A stretch of 18,459 nt of DNA from Coriobacteriaceae bacterium (GTDB lineage: Bacteria > Actinomycetota > Coriobacteriia > Coriobacteriales > UMGS124): assembly GCA_019421015.1 (NCBI GenBank), contig JAHZGC010000012.1, positions 1 to 18,459 of the forward strand, written 5' to 3'. The translations under genes were made by a program, and so were the position numbers. Positions 7,216 to 14,150 of the stretch are shown here, piece by piece (the stretch's first letter is position 1; the number at the start of each line of letters is the position of its first letter). Under the pieces are notes generated by a model. The model was not told the origin of the DNA. It ran no database searches and saw only the letters and a list, made by a program, of their open reading frames with translations.

Positions 7216-8265
7216 ATGCCCAATGAGGGAAGTTTTGAAGCCAGCCTGAGGCGCAGCGAGGAGATCAAAGCCGACCTGCCGCTTCATCCCGAAAAGTACC
7301 GCATGCTTACCGGCGACCGGCCCACGGGGCGTTTGCACATGGGGCATTATTTCGGCACGATCAAAGAGCGCGTCCGCCTGCAGGAGCTGGGCGTCAACAC
7401 CATGGTCCTCATAGCCGATTATCAGGTGATTACCGACCACGACACGACGGCGAACATCCAAGACAATGTCTACAACATGGTCATCGACTACATCGCCTGC
7501 GGCATCGACCCCGAGAAGACGCCCATCTACACCCACTCTGCCGTTGCCGCGTGCAACCAGCTCATGCTCCCGTTCCTCTCGCTTGTAACTGAAGCTGAAC
7601 TTCAACGTAACCCTACAGTTAAAGCTGAAATGGAAGCTTCCGGCCACGCCCTCACGGGGTTGCTGCTCACCTACCCGATCCATCAGGCATGCGACATCCT
7701 CTTCTGCAAGGGCAACGTGGTGCCCGTGGGCAAGGACCAGTTGCCGCACATCGAAGCCACGCGCCTGGTGGCACGGCGTTTTAACGAACGATACGGCAAG
7801 GTTTTCCCTGAACCCGAAGCCCTGCTTACCGAGGCCATTGAGATTCCGGGCCTGGACGGCCGCAAGATGAGCAAGTCCTACGGCAACGCCATATCGCTTT
7901 CTATGACCCCTGAAGAGACGGCTAAGCGCATCAAGAAGTCTCCCACCGATTCGGAGCGCACCATAACCTTCGACAAGGAGAACCGTCCGGGGGTGAGCGC
8001 CCTGCTCACCACCGCAGCCTTGTGCACCGGCCGTAACGAGGAGGAGATCGCCGAAGAGATCGGCTCGGCGGGCTCGGGCGCCCTCAAGGCCTATGTGACC
8101 CAGAGCGTCAACGACTACCTGGCCCCTATCCGTGAGCGTCGTGCAGCACTCGAGGGCGACCTGGACTACGTGAAAGACGTGATTCACGAGGGCAACCGTA
8201 TCGCCAACGAAATTGCCAACGAGACGTTGGACCAGGTGCGTCAAGCAATGGGCATGGTCTACTAG
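7216..8265 (+). CDS. trpS: tryptophan--tRNA ligase
   Basis: The 349-residue class I aminoacyl-tRNA synthetase charges tRNA-Trp in the cytoplasm. The ATP-binding HIGH motif appears as HMGH (residues 41-44, in GDRPTGRLHMGHYFG) and the second signature as KMSKS (217-221). TYPIHQACDILF and VPVGKDQLPHIEATRLVARRFN are the tryptophan-pocket and tRNA-side regions typical of TrpRS. The length is normal. Start choice: GGAGGAG at 7203-7209 is well spaced for the ATG at 7216; an ATG at 7201 overlaps that ribosome site and is rejected. Codons 123-142 (7582-7641) differ sharply in base composition from the rest of the gene. The stop codon lies inside a 15-bp tandem duplication. The gene is convergent with the first chaperone gene. 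Confidence 0.97.
   Translation: MPNEGSFEASLRRSEEIKADLPLHPEKYRMLTGDRPTGRLHMGHYFGTIKERVRLQELGVNTMVLIADYQVITDHDTTANIQDNVYNMVIDYIACGIDPEKTPIYTHSAVAACNQLMLPFLSLVTEAELQRNPTVKAEMEASGHALTGLLLTYPIHQACDILFCKGNVVPVGKDQLPHIEATRLVARRFNERYGKVFPEPEALLTEAIEIPGLDGRKMSKSYGNAISLSMTPEETAKRIKKSPTDSERTITFDKENRPGVSALLTTAALCTGRNEEEIAEEIGSAGSGALKAYVTQSVNDYLAPIRERRAALEGDLDYVKDVIHEGNRIANEIANETLDQVRQAMGMVY
7582..7641 (+). other. AT-rich codon-usage patch within trpS
   Basis: Twenty consecutive codons are about 42% G+C, with only 3 of 20 ending in G or C (AAC, ATG, TCC). Flanking codons end mainly in G or C. The patch also contains the inverted repeat TAACTG/CAGTTA (7586-7591 and 7616-7621) and the palindrome GGAAGCTTCC (7632-7641). 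The reading frame is intact. Confidence 0.8.
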
Positions 8266-8284
8266 TTCGTGGTCTACTAGTTCG
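8255..8284 (+). repeat. exact 15-bp tandem duplication over the trpS stop codon
   Basis: TGGTCTACTAGTTCG occurs twice in direct succession (8255-8269, 8270-8284) without mismatch. The copy length is a multiple of three, so the second TAC-TAG is in frame with the first. Readthrough of the first TAG would stop at the second five codons later. Confidence 0.9.
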
Positions 8285-8296
8285 CGTGAGACCCAC

Positions 8297-8347
8297 ACGG
8301 GGTGCTAAAGGGCGCGTCTTTTGAAGCACCACCTTTTAGCACCCCGT
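8297..8347. terminator. hairpin between convergent trpS and chaperone genes
   Basis: ACGGGGTGCTAAA (8297-8309) pairs perfectly with TTTAGCACCCCGT (8335-8347) around a 25-nt loop. It lies 32 nt after the trpS stop and 15 nt from the end of the convergent chaperone gene. Neither side has a strong U-tract, so it is a candidate bidirectional terminator or 3'-end-protecting structure rather than a textbook one. Confidence 0.5.
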
Positions 8348-8361
8348 ACAAATAGCCCTGC

Positions 8362-9060
8362 TTAACCCTTCTCGGCCTCTTGAACCTCGGCCAAGTAGGC
8401 GGCCTCCTGCGCCATGAACTCGCGCAGCATCTGGGCCACGCCGCGGTAGAGTCCGGTAGAAGCCCGGCGCTCAAGCAGATCGCAGAAGCCAGGCACCCAG
8501 GACAACAGGCTTTTCTCCAAAAAATCGAGCTGGGCGTTCATGGCCTTCTCCGCCTCAGCCATAGCCGCGCCGGCCGCTTCTCCCTCCACCTCGCCGGAAA
8601 GGACCGGAGCCAGCTGCGTGGCAGCCCGCTCTCCCAGGCCGGCCATGAAGGCAAGCTCGGTGGCGATGTGGTCCTCGGGCACACGGCAATCCTCGGTGAC
8701 TGCAAAACCGCTGGCTCGATAGGCTGCGACCGCACGGTCGCGAGCCTCCTGCATCATCAGCTCCTCGCTGCTCGTGTGCACACTCTCGTAAGGGGAGACA
8801 GGTGCGGCGGACATACCGAGCAACGTCGAAGCGTGGTCGGCAGCCACCTCTTTACGCACCTGTTCGAGCTCTTCGGGCCCCTTATCCGCCAATGAGGCCG
8901 CAAACCCATCGAGGTCGGTGCCGGTCTGCGGCGCCTCGGCAGCCAAGGCGCCTAGGAACTCCGCGGGAAGGTCCTCATCAGAAAGGGCACGGGCCAGAAA
9001 CGAATAGGTGGCGGCACGCTCGCTCAAATCGCGGGCAAGCTCTTGGAGCTGGTCTTCCAT
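8362..9060 (-). CDS. TorD/DmsD-family molybdoenzyme chaperone 1
   Basis: The 232-residue all-helical protein belongs to the TorD/DmsD/NarJ family of cytoplasmic chaperones. These bind the Tat signal of a molybdoenzyme and delay export until cofactor insertion. Family hallmarks are YSFLARAL near the N-terminus, PYESVHTSSE (about 90-99) and PEDHIATELAFMAGL (about 128-142, the EPxDHxxxEL motif). AGGAGG stands 5-6 nt before the ATG. It is the third gene downstream of catalytic subunit 1 on the same strand but separated from the ferredoxin gene by a strong terminator. It therefore probably has its own promoter (TATACT at 9133-9128, without a clear -35). Pairing with enzyme 1 is inferred from position. 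Confidence 0.87.
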   Translation of the reverse strand: MEDQLQELARDLSERAATYSFLARALSDEDLPAEFLGALAAEAPQTGTDLDGFAASLADKGPEELEQVRKEVAADHASTLLGMSAAPVSPYESVHTSSEELMMQEARDRAVAAYRASGFAVTEDCRVPEDHIATELAFMAGLGERAATQLAPVLSGEVEGEAAGAAMAEAEKAMNAQLDFLEKSLLSWVPGFCDLLERRASTGLYRGVAQMLREFMAQEAAYLAEVQEAEKG

Positions 9061-9167
9061 TGAATCCTCCTAAGTGGAACAGGCATGGCGGTCTTTTCGC
9101 ACGCCTTTCGACGGGCTTTGGAAGAAGAGTATACGGGTAGACGCGATGTCCCGCTTAGTGAAAAGCA

Positions 9168-9203
9168 GGGCCGTACCGGCGTCTCACGCTGCCGGTACGG
9201 CCC
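9168..9203 (-). terminator. terminator of the enzyme-1 operon
   Basis: A perfect 13-bp stem, GGGCCGTACCGGC/GCCGGTACGGCCC, has a 10-nt loop and is followed on the minus strand by TGCTTTTCAC. It lies 33 nt after the ferredoxin-subunit stop codon and ahead of the chaperone promoter region. Confidence 0.75.
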
Positions 9204-9235
9204 CACGGTCGGTGCGTCTAACTAACTAGGACCGA

Positions 9236-9772
9236 TTACGCCTGATAGGCAATGAACGTCGCGGGCATGGTCTCGCCCTCCAGGCGCGCCCCGCCCTTCT
9301 CGGCCGCCAGGGCCTCCATCTCCTCGATCGGGCCGAAGTGCAGGGCCTTGGTGGGGCAGGTGGCCACGCAGTGGGGCTCGTCCTCGGGGGTCTTGCCGCA
9401 GGAGGCGCACCCGTCGCACTTGTCCATCTTGCCGTCCTCGGGGCGGTACTGGGGGATCCCGAAGGGGCACACGGAGGCGCAGGTCTGGCACCCGATGCAG
9501 GCCTGCTGGTCCACCACGACCAGGCCGTCCTCCTCGCGCTTCGTGATGGCCCCGACGGGGCAGTTCTCCACGCACGCCGGCCTCTCGCAGTGGTTGCAGG
9601 CCTGGGAGGTGAACACGCGGTTCGCGTCGGGGAACTCGCCGACCCACTCCTCGGCCACGGTCCTGCGGGCCACGGTGCCCGCGGGTATCTGGTTCCACTG
9701 CTTGCAGGCCACCTGGCAGGCCCAGCACTTGATGCAGCGGCTGGTGTCCACGTAGAAACCGTACTGGCTCAT
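9236..9772 (-). CDS. DmsB-like [4Fe-4S] ferredoxin subunit 1
   Basis: The 178-residue protein has the four-cluster layout of DmsB/NrfC/PsrB electron-transfer subunits: CIKCWACQVAC (about 14-24), CNHCERPACVENCP (about 60-73), CIGCQTCASVCP (about 92-103) and a spaced CDGCASC...CVATCP (about 120-140). It would pass electrons to the molybdopterin subunit encoded 127 nt upstream. There is no signal peptide, so co-export with the Tat substrate is expected. Start choice: the ATG at 9772 gives the conserved MSQYGFYVD and has GAGGAGAGG upstream; an in-frame ATG at 9793 has no ribosome site. Codon use is extreme, with only about four of 178 codons ending in A or T, more than in the partner subunit gene. 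Confidence 0.93.
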   Translation of the reverse strand: MSQYGFYVDTSRCIKCWACQVACKQWNQIPAGTVARRTVAEEWVGEFPDANRVFTSQACNHCERPACVENCPVGAITKREEDGLVVVDQQACIGCQTCASVCPFGIPQYRPEDGKMDKCDGCASCGKTPEDEPHCVATCPTKALHFGPIEEMEALAAEKGGARLEGETMPATFIAYQA

Positions 9773-9818
9773 GTTCTGTCTACCTCTCCTCATGTGGCGG
9801 AATCCGTCCGCCGCGCTC

Positions 9819-9886
9819 CCGAAGGCTCACGGGCGGTTTGGGCACGTGGGCCTTCGGTGCCATGCGGGCGGATGGACCCGCGCGGG
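9819..9886 (-). other. stem-loops between enzyme-1 subunit genes
   Basis: The 127-nt gap between catalytic and ferredoxin genes can fold strongly. A 12-bp stem pairs 9819-9830 with 9846-9857 (CCGAAGG/CCTTCGG core, one wobble or mismatch). GCGGG/CCCGC (9864-9868, 9877-9881) forms a second stem. There is no U-tract, so this is more likely an mRNA processing or stability element, setting subunit ratio, than a terminator. Confidence 0.4.
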
Positions 9887-9899
9887 TGAATGGCGAAAC

Positions 9900-12320
9900 C
9901 TACGCCGGGATCTCGGACTCGTCGAGCTTGCTGATCTTGACGAGGGTCTGCTTGCCCATGGCGGAGTTGAACGGGTCGTAGTTGGCGATGGTGTCATCGT
10001 ACAGCACGTTGACCTCGGAGCCGCCGTCCTCACAGCCGTAGCCGGGCAGACCGAGCTCGGGGCAGTCCTCCCACCAGCCGCGGCGGCTCATAAGCACGTC
10101 GGGGGCGATGGTCGGCAGGTAGCGGGCCACGAGCTTGACCCAGCCGTGCGGGCTCTCGACGCGGCACCAGTCGCCGTCCTCGATGCCGTACTTCTTGGCG
10201 GTCTCGGGGTTAATCTTGAACCAGGGCTCGGGCTGCAGCTCGCGCAGGTAGGGCACGTTCACGTAGCAGCTGTGGTTGCACAGGCGGTAGGCGTGGACGT
10301 CCGAGAAGACCAGCGGGTACTCCTCAGCGAGCTCAGGCGTGCTGTAGTGGCTCTCGGCCGGACCGTTGTACACGGGCAGCGGGGAAATCTCGCCGTCCTC
10401 CTCGCAGTTCGGCTTGTTGCCTATCCACTCGTTGTAGCACTGGACCTTGCCGTTGGGGAGGTCCTTGAAAAGCTCCTCGTAGTTCTGGTACACGGGCTCT
10501 TCGGGCGTGAACTCCTCGGTGCGCTCGACAAAGATCGAACCCTTCTCGCGCAGCTCCTCCAGGGTGAAGCCGCTGCCGTCGAGCTGCTCGCGCAGGCACT
10601 CGTCAAAGTCGCCGTGCCAGAAGTCGTCGCCGTAGCCCATGCGGTCGGCCAGCTCGCAGTAGAAGGTCCAGTCGCTCTTGGACTCGGCGAGCGGCTCCTG
10701 AATGGCCTGGTTCATGCCGATCCAGGTGCCGGCCTTGGAGTTCTTGGTGGCGAACTGCTGGCTCGTCTCGTAGTTGGAGCAGGCCGGCAGCACGTAGTCG
10801 GCGTAGTCGCAGGAGCTGTTCCACTCGGTGTCCATGACGATGTAGAGGTCGAGCTTCTTGAGGGCCTCGATGACCGTCTTGGGCTGGCGGGTGGCGGTCA
10901 GCGGGTTGGAAGACTGGCCGAGGATGCAGCGCAGCGGATAGGGGTCCTCGGTCAGAATGCTGCGGATGCCCTTGTTGTAGGCCGAGGTGGGGCCGGACTC
11001 CTGGGTGGCCATGGTCTGGAACCAACGCGGGGTCTCGGGGCCGACAAGGTCGGAGACGCCGGCCATGTAGCCGTTGGCCTCGTCCTCTTCGGTCATGGGC
11101 AAGCGGTCGGAGAGCTTGTCGATACCCTTGGTCTTGATGAGGGAGGGAGCGCCGGTCATGGCCGCGCCGGAACCACCGGCAATGCCGATGTTACCGGTGA
11201 TGGCCTCGATAAGGTCGATACAGGCCTGGGCCCAGTGACCGTCATTCTGCTGGTCGCCGATGCCGTTGCCGCAGTTGATAGCCATGGGCTTGATGGTGCC
11301 CATCATCTCGGCGATCTGCTCGATCTGCTCCTGGGGAACGCCGGTGATCTCGGCAGCCCAGGCGGCGTCGTAGCCACCGTCGGCGAGGTGGGCGGCGAGC
11401 TCGTCGAACCCGTTGCACCAGTTCTCGGTGAAGTCATGGTCGTAGAGATCGTTCTGGATGATGTAGTTCAGGCATGCCATGGCCAGGGCGCAGTCAGTGC
11501 CGGGACGCACGGGGACCCAGATGTCGGCATGGGTGCCGAGACCGTCGCGCATCGGGCGGATGTCGATGACCTGGAGGCCGTTCTCGATGGCGTCGAGGCG
11601 CTTGCAGGGGTCACCCTGGTTGATGGCCGAGTTCTCGGAGTTATAGCCCCAGTTCACGAGCAGCTTGGTCTTGCCCAGCTGACCGGGCATCGTCTTGTTG
11701 CACTGCATGTGGGCCGGGCCACCGAGGGTGACGAGGTTCGAGAACATGCGCTGGGAATTGCAGATGGCCGAGTGCAGGTAGTTCGGCGAGCCGTGGACGT
11801 TCAGGAAGCGGCGGCCAACAGACATGAGGACCGAGTAGGCCTGGGGCGAAAGGACGCCGTAGGACTTGGCGCCGTACTGTTCCTTCTGCTCGAGCAGCTT
11901 CTGAGCAATCTCGTCGTAGGCCTGGTCCCAGGTGATGCGCTCGAACTTGCCCTCGCCCTTCTCGCCCACGCGCTTCATGGGATACTCGAGACGGGTGGGC
12001 GAGTACATGATGGCCATGGCCGAGTTGCCCTTGGGGCACAGGGAGCGGGAACCGCGTCCCCAGTTGTTGCCGGCCTCGGGGTTGCCCTCGACGTTGGTCC
12101 AGCGGCCGTTCTTGATATAGCAGAGGGTGGAGCAGGCGGTCTTGGCAGGGCCGCACATCTGGCAGAACATGTGCTTGATCTCGACGTCGTCGTCCTTGGC
12201 CTCGTCGGCCAGGGCGGGGCGCTCCTCGAGCACCGAAACGCCGCCAAGGGCCGTCATGGCACCGAGGGCGGCACCAGCGGCCAGGAAACTACGCCTACTG
12301 ATGGTGGGCTTGATTTCCAT
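9900..12320 (-). CDS. Tat-exported molybdopterin oxidoreductase, catalytic subunit 1 (substrate unknown)
   Basis: The 806-residue protein is a bis-MGD enzyme of the DMSO-reductase superfamily. A Tat signal SRRSFLAAG (8-16) and hydrophobic stretch end at a likely ALA cleavage site (36-38). The N-terminal cysteines C53, C56, C63, C67 and C95, the last pair spaced x27, form a [4Fe-4S] site unlike the C-x3-C-x3-C-x34-C of unit 2. The likely metal ligand is C187 in GSPNYLHSAICNSQ, resembling Cys-ligated PsrA/PhsA/ArrA or acetylene-hydratase-like enzymes. The C-terminal domain ends FNSAMGKQTLVKISKL. Start choice: GGGGAGGA is 7 nt from the ATG at 12320 and too close to the one at 12326. The gene is followed by a ferredoxin gene and is divergent from a LuxR regulator. 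Candidate substrates include sulfur or arsenic oxyanions and plant or host catechols (Coriobacteriia catechol dehydroxylases are in this superfamily); the sequence does not decide. Confidence 0.9.
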   Translation of the reverse strand: MEIKPTISRRSFLAAGAALGAMTALGGVSVLEERPALADEAKDDDVEIKHMFCQMCGPAKTACSTLCYIKNGRWTNVEGNPEAGNNWGRGSRSLCPKGNSAMAIMYSPTRLEYPMKRVGEKGEGKFERITWDQAYDEIAQKLLEQKEQYGAKSYGVLSPQAYSVLMSVGRRFLNVHGSPNYLHSAICNSQRMFSNLVTLGGPAHMQCNKTMPGQLGKTKLLVNWGYNSENSAINQGDPCKRLDAIENGLQVIDIRPMRDGLGTHADIWVPVRPGTDCALAMACLNYIIQNDLYDHDFTENWCNGFDELAAHLADGGYDAAWAAEITGVPQEQIEQIAEMMGTIKPMAINCGNGIGDQQNDGHWAQACIDLIEAITGNIGIAGGSGAAMTGAPSLIKTKGIDKLSDRLPMTEEDEANGYMAGVSDLVGPETPRWFQTMATQESGPTSAYNKGIRSILTEDPYPLRCILGQSSNPLTATRQPKTVIEALKKLDLYIVMDTEWNSSCDYADYVLPACSNYETSQQFATKNSKAGTWIGMNQAIQEPLAESKSDWTFYCELADRMGYGDDFWHGDFDECLREQLDGSGFTLEELREKGSIFVERTEEFTPEEPVYQNYEELFKDLPNGKVQCYNEWIGNKPNCEEDGEISPLPVYNGPAESHYSTPELAEEYPLVFSDVHAYRLCNHSCYVNVPYLRELQPEPWFKINPETAKKYGIEDGDWCRVESPHGWVKLVARYLPTIAPDVLMSRRGWWEDCPELGLPGYGCEDGGSEVNVLYDDTIANYDPFNSAMGKQTLVKISKLDESEIPA

Positions 12321-12626
12321 GAACATTCCTCCCCTTTCCTCTCGTAATGGCGCTTGCGGACGCAAGGCCACAAAGCGGCAGTGCCGATCTCCGGCGGCAC
12401 CTGCGCTAAGCTATATCCTAAGCACACAAATCCTTCATACAAGGGGCAGACCCATCAGAAATAGTCTATGAGCCCATCGGTAATTGTTTATGATGGAGAG
12501 GCTGCCTGGGGTTTTGTACTTGCACGACGGTAGAGGATTTTGTTGACATACGTCAGCATTCGCGACCGCGTGACGGCGTTCCTGCGCCATAGGGCTCTAG
12601 GCCTTTACATCATCGGAGGGGACGTC
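12321..12626. promoter_or_regulatory. divergent control region between enzyme 1 and the LuxR gene
   Basis: This 306-nt stretch holds no gene. For enzyme 1 (minus) a possible promoter is GATATA (12417-12412) with TTGTAT (12442-12437) 19 nt upstream. Eight nt beyond that -35 lie the tandem 22-bp repeats. On the plus side a TTGACA at 12543-12548 has no -10 at the proper distance; it is part of the dyad TGAC-N4-GTCA (12544-12555). GGAGGGG at 12615-12621 is the ribosome site of the LuxR gene. Confidence 0.5.
12451..12494. repeat. tandem 22-bp direct repeat, probable operator
   Basis: Positions 12451-12472 and 12473-12494 are identical at 17 of 22 bases, both beginning CCCATC and sharing TATGA at the same offset. 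The unit length is two helical turns, so bound proteins would lie on the same DNA face. Copy 1 contains the dyad ATAG-T-CTAT; copy 2 is bounded by CCATC/GATGG. The location directly upstream of the candidate enzyme-1 promoter suggests an activator site, most simply for the adjacent LuxR protein (inference). Confidence 0.65.
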
Positions 12627-14072
12627 ATGGGTAAAGAGCGATGGTCGAGAAAAACCGCGTGTCCCGCCCTGCCCATCGTCGGCTTTGGGCTGCTGCTCGC
12701 CTGGACATACGTGGTCTTTTTCAGCCGGCTCGTGCACTTTTCGACACGCAACAGCATCGAGCATCTGAACAGCACCTACTCGTTTGCCTGTTGCGGCATC
12801 ATCGCAGCGCTCGTGTTCTACGCACTGCCCTGGGACCGCCTGCCGCTGCATCGGGACGGAAGACGCCCTCACGGTCCGACGCCTCCTCTCAACACGCCGG
12901 TCTTTATCGGTACGGCGGTGGCCGCCTCCCTCTGCACCGTGGCGCTCACCTTTGTGGAGCATGACTTCTTTCGCCAGCCTTGGTGCTCCATCGCCGCCAC
13001 GGTCTCGGGCATCGCCTGTGCGGTGCTGTTCCTCGGGTGGTCCCACCGGTTTGTTCACTGCCCGGGATCGCAGTCCTTTGTCTGGCTCTCCCTGTCGTTT
13101 GTCTGCGGTGCGGCGGTGTTCTTTATCACGTTGAGCCTACCCGCCCCCGCAGCGCTGGGCGTCACCTACTGTTTGCCCGTCGCGAGCGCCATCATGCTCA
13201 ACACCTCGGGCATCGACGATCGACGCGAACACGAGGCCAAGGCCCTCCCCTCCCGTACCATGCCGGTGTTCCTGCGCATGCTGCTCTCGCTCTTCCTGAT
13301 CGGCTTGGCCGAAAGCCTGGTACGTGCCCTGTTCCTCGAGGTCGACCCCGGAACCCAGTCGCTTGCCTACCAAACGCTCTTCCTTGTGGCCATGCTCTGC
13401 GCCGCCCTGGCGGTGACCTGTGCCAGCCGCTACCGCAAGAACCCGGCGCAGGCGCTTAACCGCGTGGCCCTCTTTGTGCTCGTGGTCCTCTCGCTGCTGG
13501 CCCCAATCGTTATGGGGGTCGGAATCTGGGGCGACCTGCCGGCACTCATATGCTACGGTCTGTTCTACCTGTTCACCTGGGCGACTCTCTCGCAGGTCAC
13601 CAGGGTGTTCAAACTGCCCGCACGCTTTGCGTTCGGGTGGGGGCTGGGGATGGCCTATGCCGGCTGCCTTGCAGGGACCTTCTTTGGCAGCCTTTTGGCT
13701 TCGTACGTCGACCTTTCGTACAAAGGCCAGAGCCTTATGGCCTTGGCCTGCGCATCGCTGGTGATGGTGGCGTTGCTCCTGGTGACCGACGACCGTATGC
13801 TCACCCACCTGCTCGACACCGACTCCGAACGACCCGTTACCCCACGGCGCTTCATGCTTCGCGTGGAAGAGGCGGCCCAGACTCACGGACTCACTGCCAA
13901 AGAGACCGAAGTGCTCGTGCTGGCCGCAAAGGGGCGCACCACCCAGCGCATCTGTGAGGAGCTCGGCATCTCCACCGGTACGGCCAACACCCATCTGGCC
14001 CACATCTACAAAAAGTTCGACGTCCACGACCGCCAGCAGCTCATCGACATACTCGAAAACGTCGAGCAGTAA
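12627..14072 (+). CDS. membrane-bound LuxR-family transcription regulator
   Basis: The 481-residue protein has a long membrane part with about 11-12 hydrophobic segments (residues 12-395, transporter-like). It ends in a LuxR/GerE helix-turn-helix (about 418-478) with LTAKETEVLVLAAKGRTTQRICEELGISTGTANTHLAHIYKKFDVHDRQQLIDIL, the intact DNA-binding signature. No receiver domain is present, so the membrane part probably senses the signal or substrate. This architecture is expanded in Coriobacteriia, where such genes sit beside reductase operons. Start choice: GGAGG lies 7 nt before the ATG at 12627; an upstream TTG at 12540 in frame lacks a ribosome site. It is divergent from enzyme 1 and followed 78 nt later by a chaperone gene on the same strand. 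Confidence 0.9.
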   Translation: MGKERWSRKTACPALPIVGFGLLLAWTYVVFFSRLVHFSTRNSIEHLNSTYSFACCGIIAALVFYALPWDRLPLHRDGRRPHGPTPPLNTPVFIGTAVAASLCTVALTFVEHDFFRQPWCSIAATVSGIACAVLFLGWSHRFVHCPGSQSFVWLSLSFVCGAAVFFITLSLPAPAALGVTYCLPVASAIMLNTSGIDDRREHEAKALPSRTMPVFLRMLLSLFLIGLAESLVRALFLEVDPGTQSLAYQTLFLVAMLCAALAVTCASRYRKNPAQALNRVALFVLVVLSLLAPIVMGVGIWGDLPALICYGLFYLFTWATLSQVTRVFKLPARFAFGWGLGMAYAGCLAGTFFGSLLASYVDLSYKGQSLMALACASLVMVALLLVTDDRMLTHLLDTDSERPVTPRRFMLRVEEAAQTHGLTAKETEVLVLAAKGRTTQRICEELGISTGTANTHLAHIYKKFDVHDRQQLIDILENVEQ

Positions 14073-14086
14073 CGGGGGTGGCCCGC

Positions 14087-14111
14087 GTTCCTGCATGTTT
14101 TACAGGGGTAT
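14087..14111 (+). promoter_or_regulatory. candidate SigB-type promoter of chaperone 2
   Basis: GTTCCT (14087-14092), a 13-nt spacer and GGGTAT (14106-14111) fit the GTTT-N12-15-GGGTAT pattern of SigB/SigF sigma factors (partial -35, full -10). The -10 lies 39 nt before the chaperone start codon and 34 nt after the LuxR stop. GTATAAA at the same place could also serve as a vegetative -10. Confidence 0.35.
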
Positions 14112-14150
14112 AAAGCTGTCAGCCACAAACCCCAAGAAAGGACCACGACA

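Noticed and set aside
9771..12347. An 858-codon open frame on the plus strand opposite catalytic subunit 1
   Set aside because: It is exactly antisense to a well-supported enzyme, is extremely rich in Gly/Val/Leu/Ala/His without any domain, and is a product of G/C-ending codon bias. Similar long antisense frames oppose rarA and trpS.
12540..12571. Perfect TTGACA (12543-12548) as the LuxR promoter, and TTG at 12540 as its start codon
   Set aside because: No -10-like hexamer stands 15-19 nt downstream, and the ATG at 12627 has a far better ribosome site (GGAGG, 7-nt spacing).
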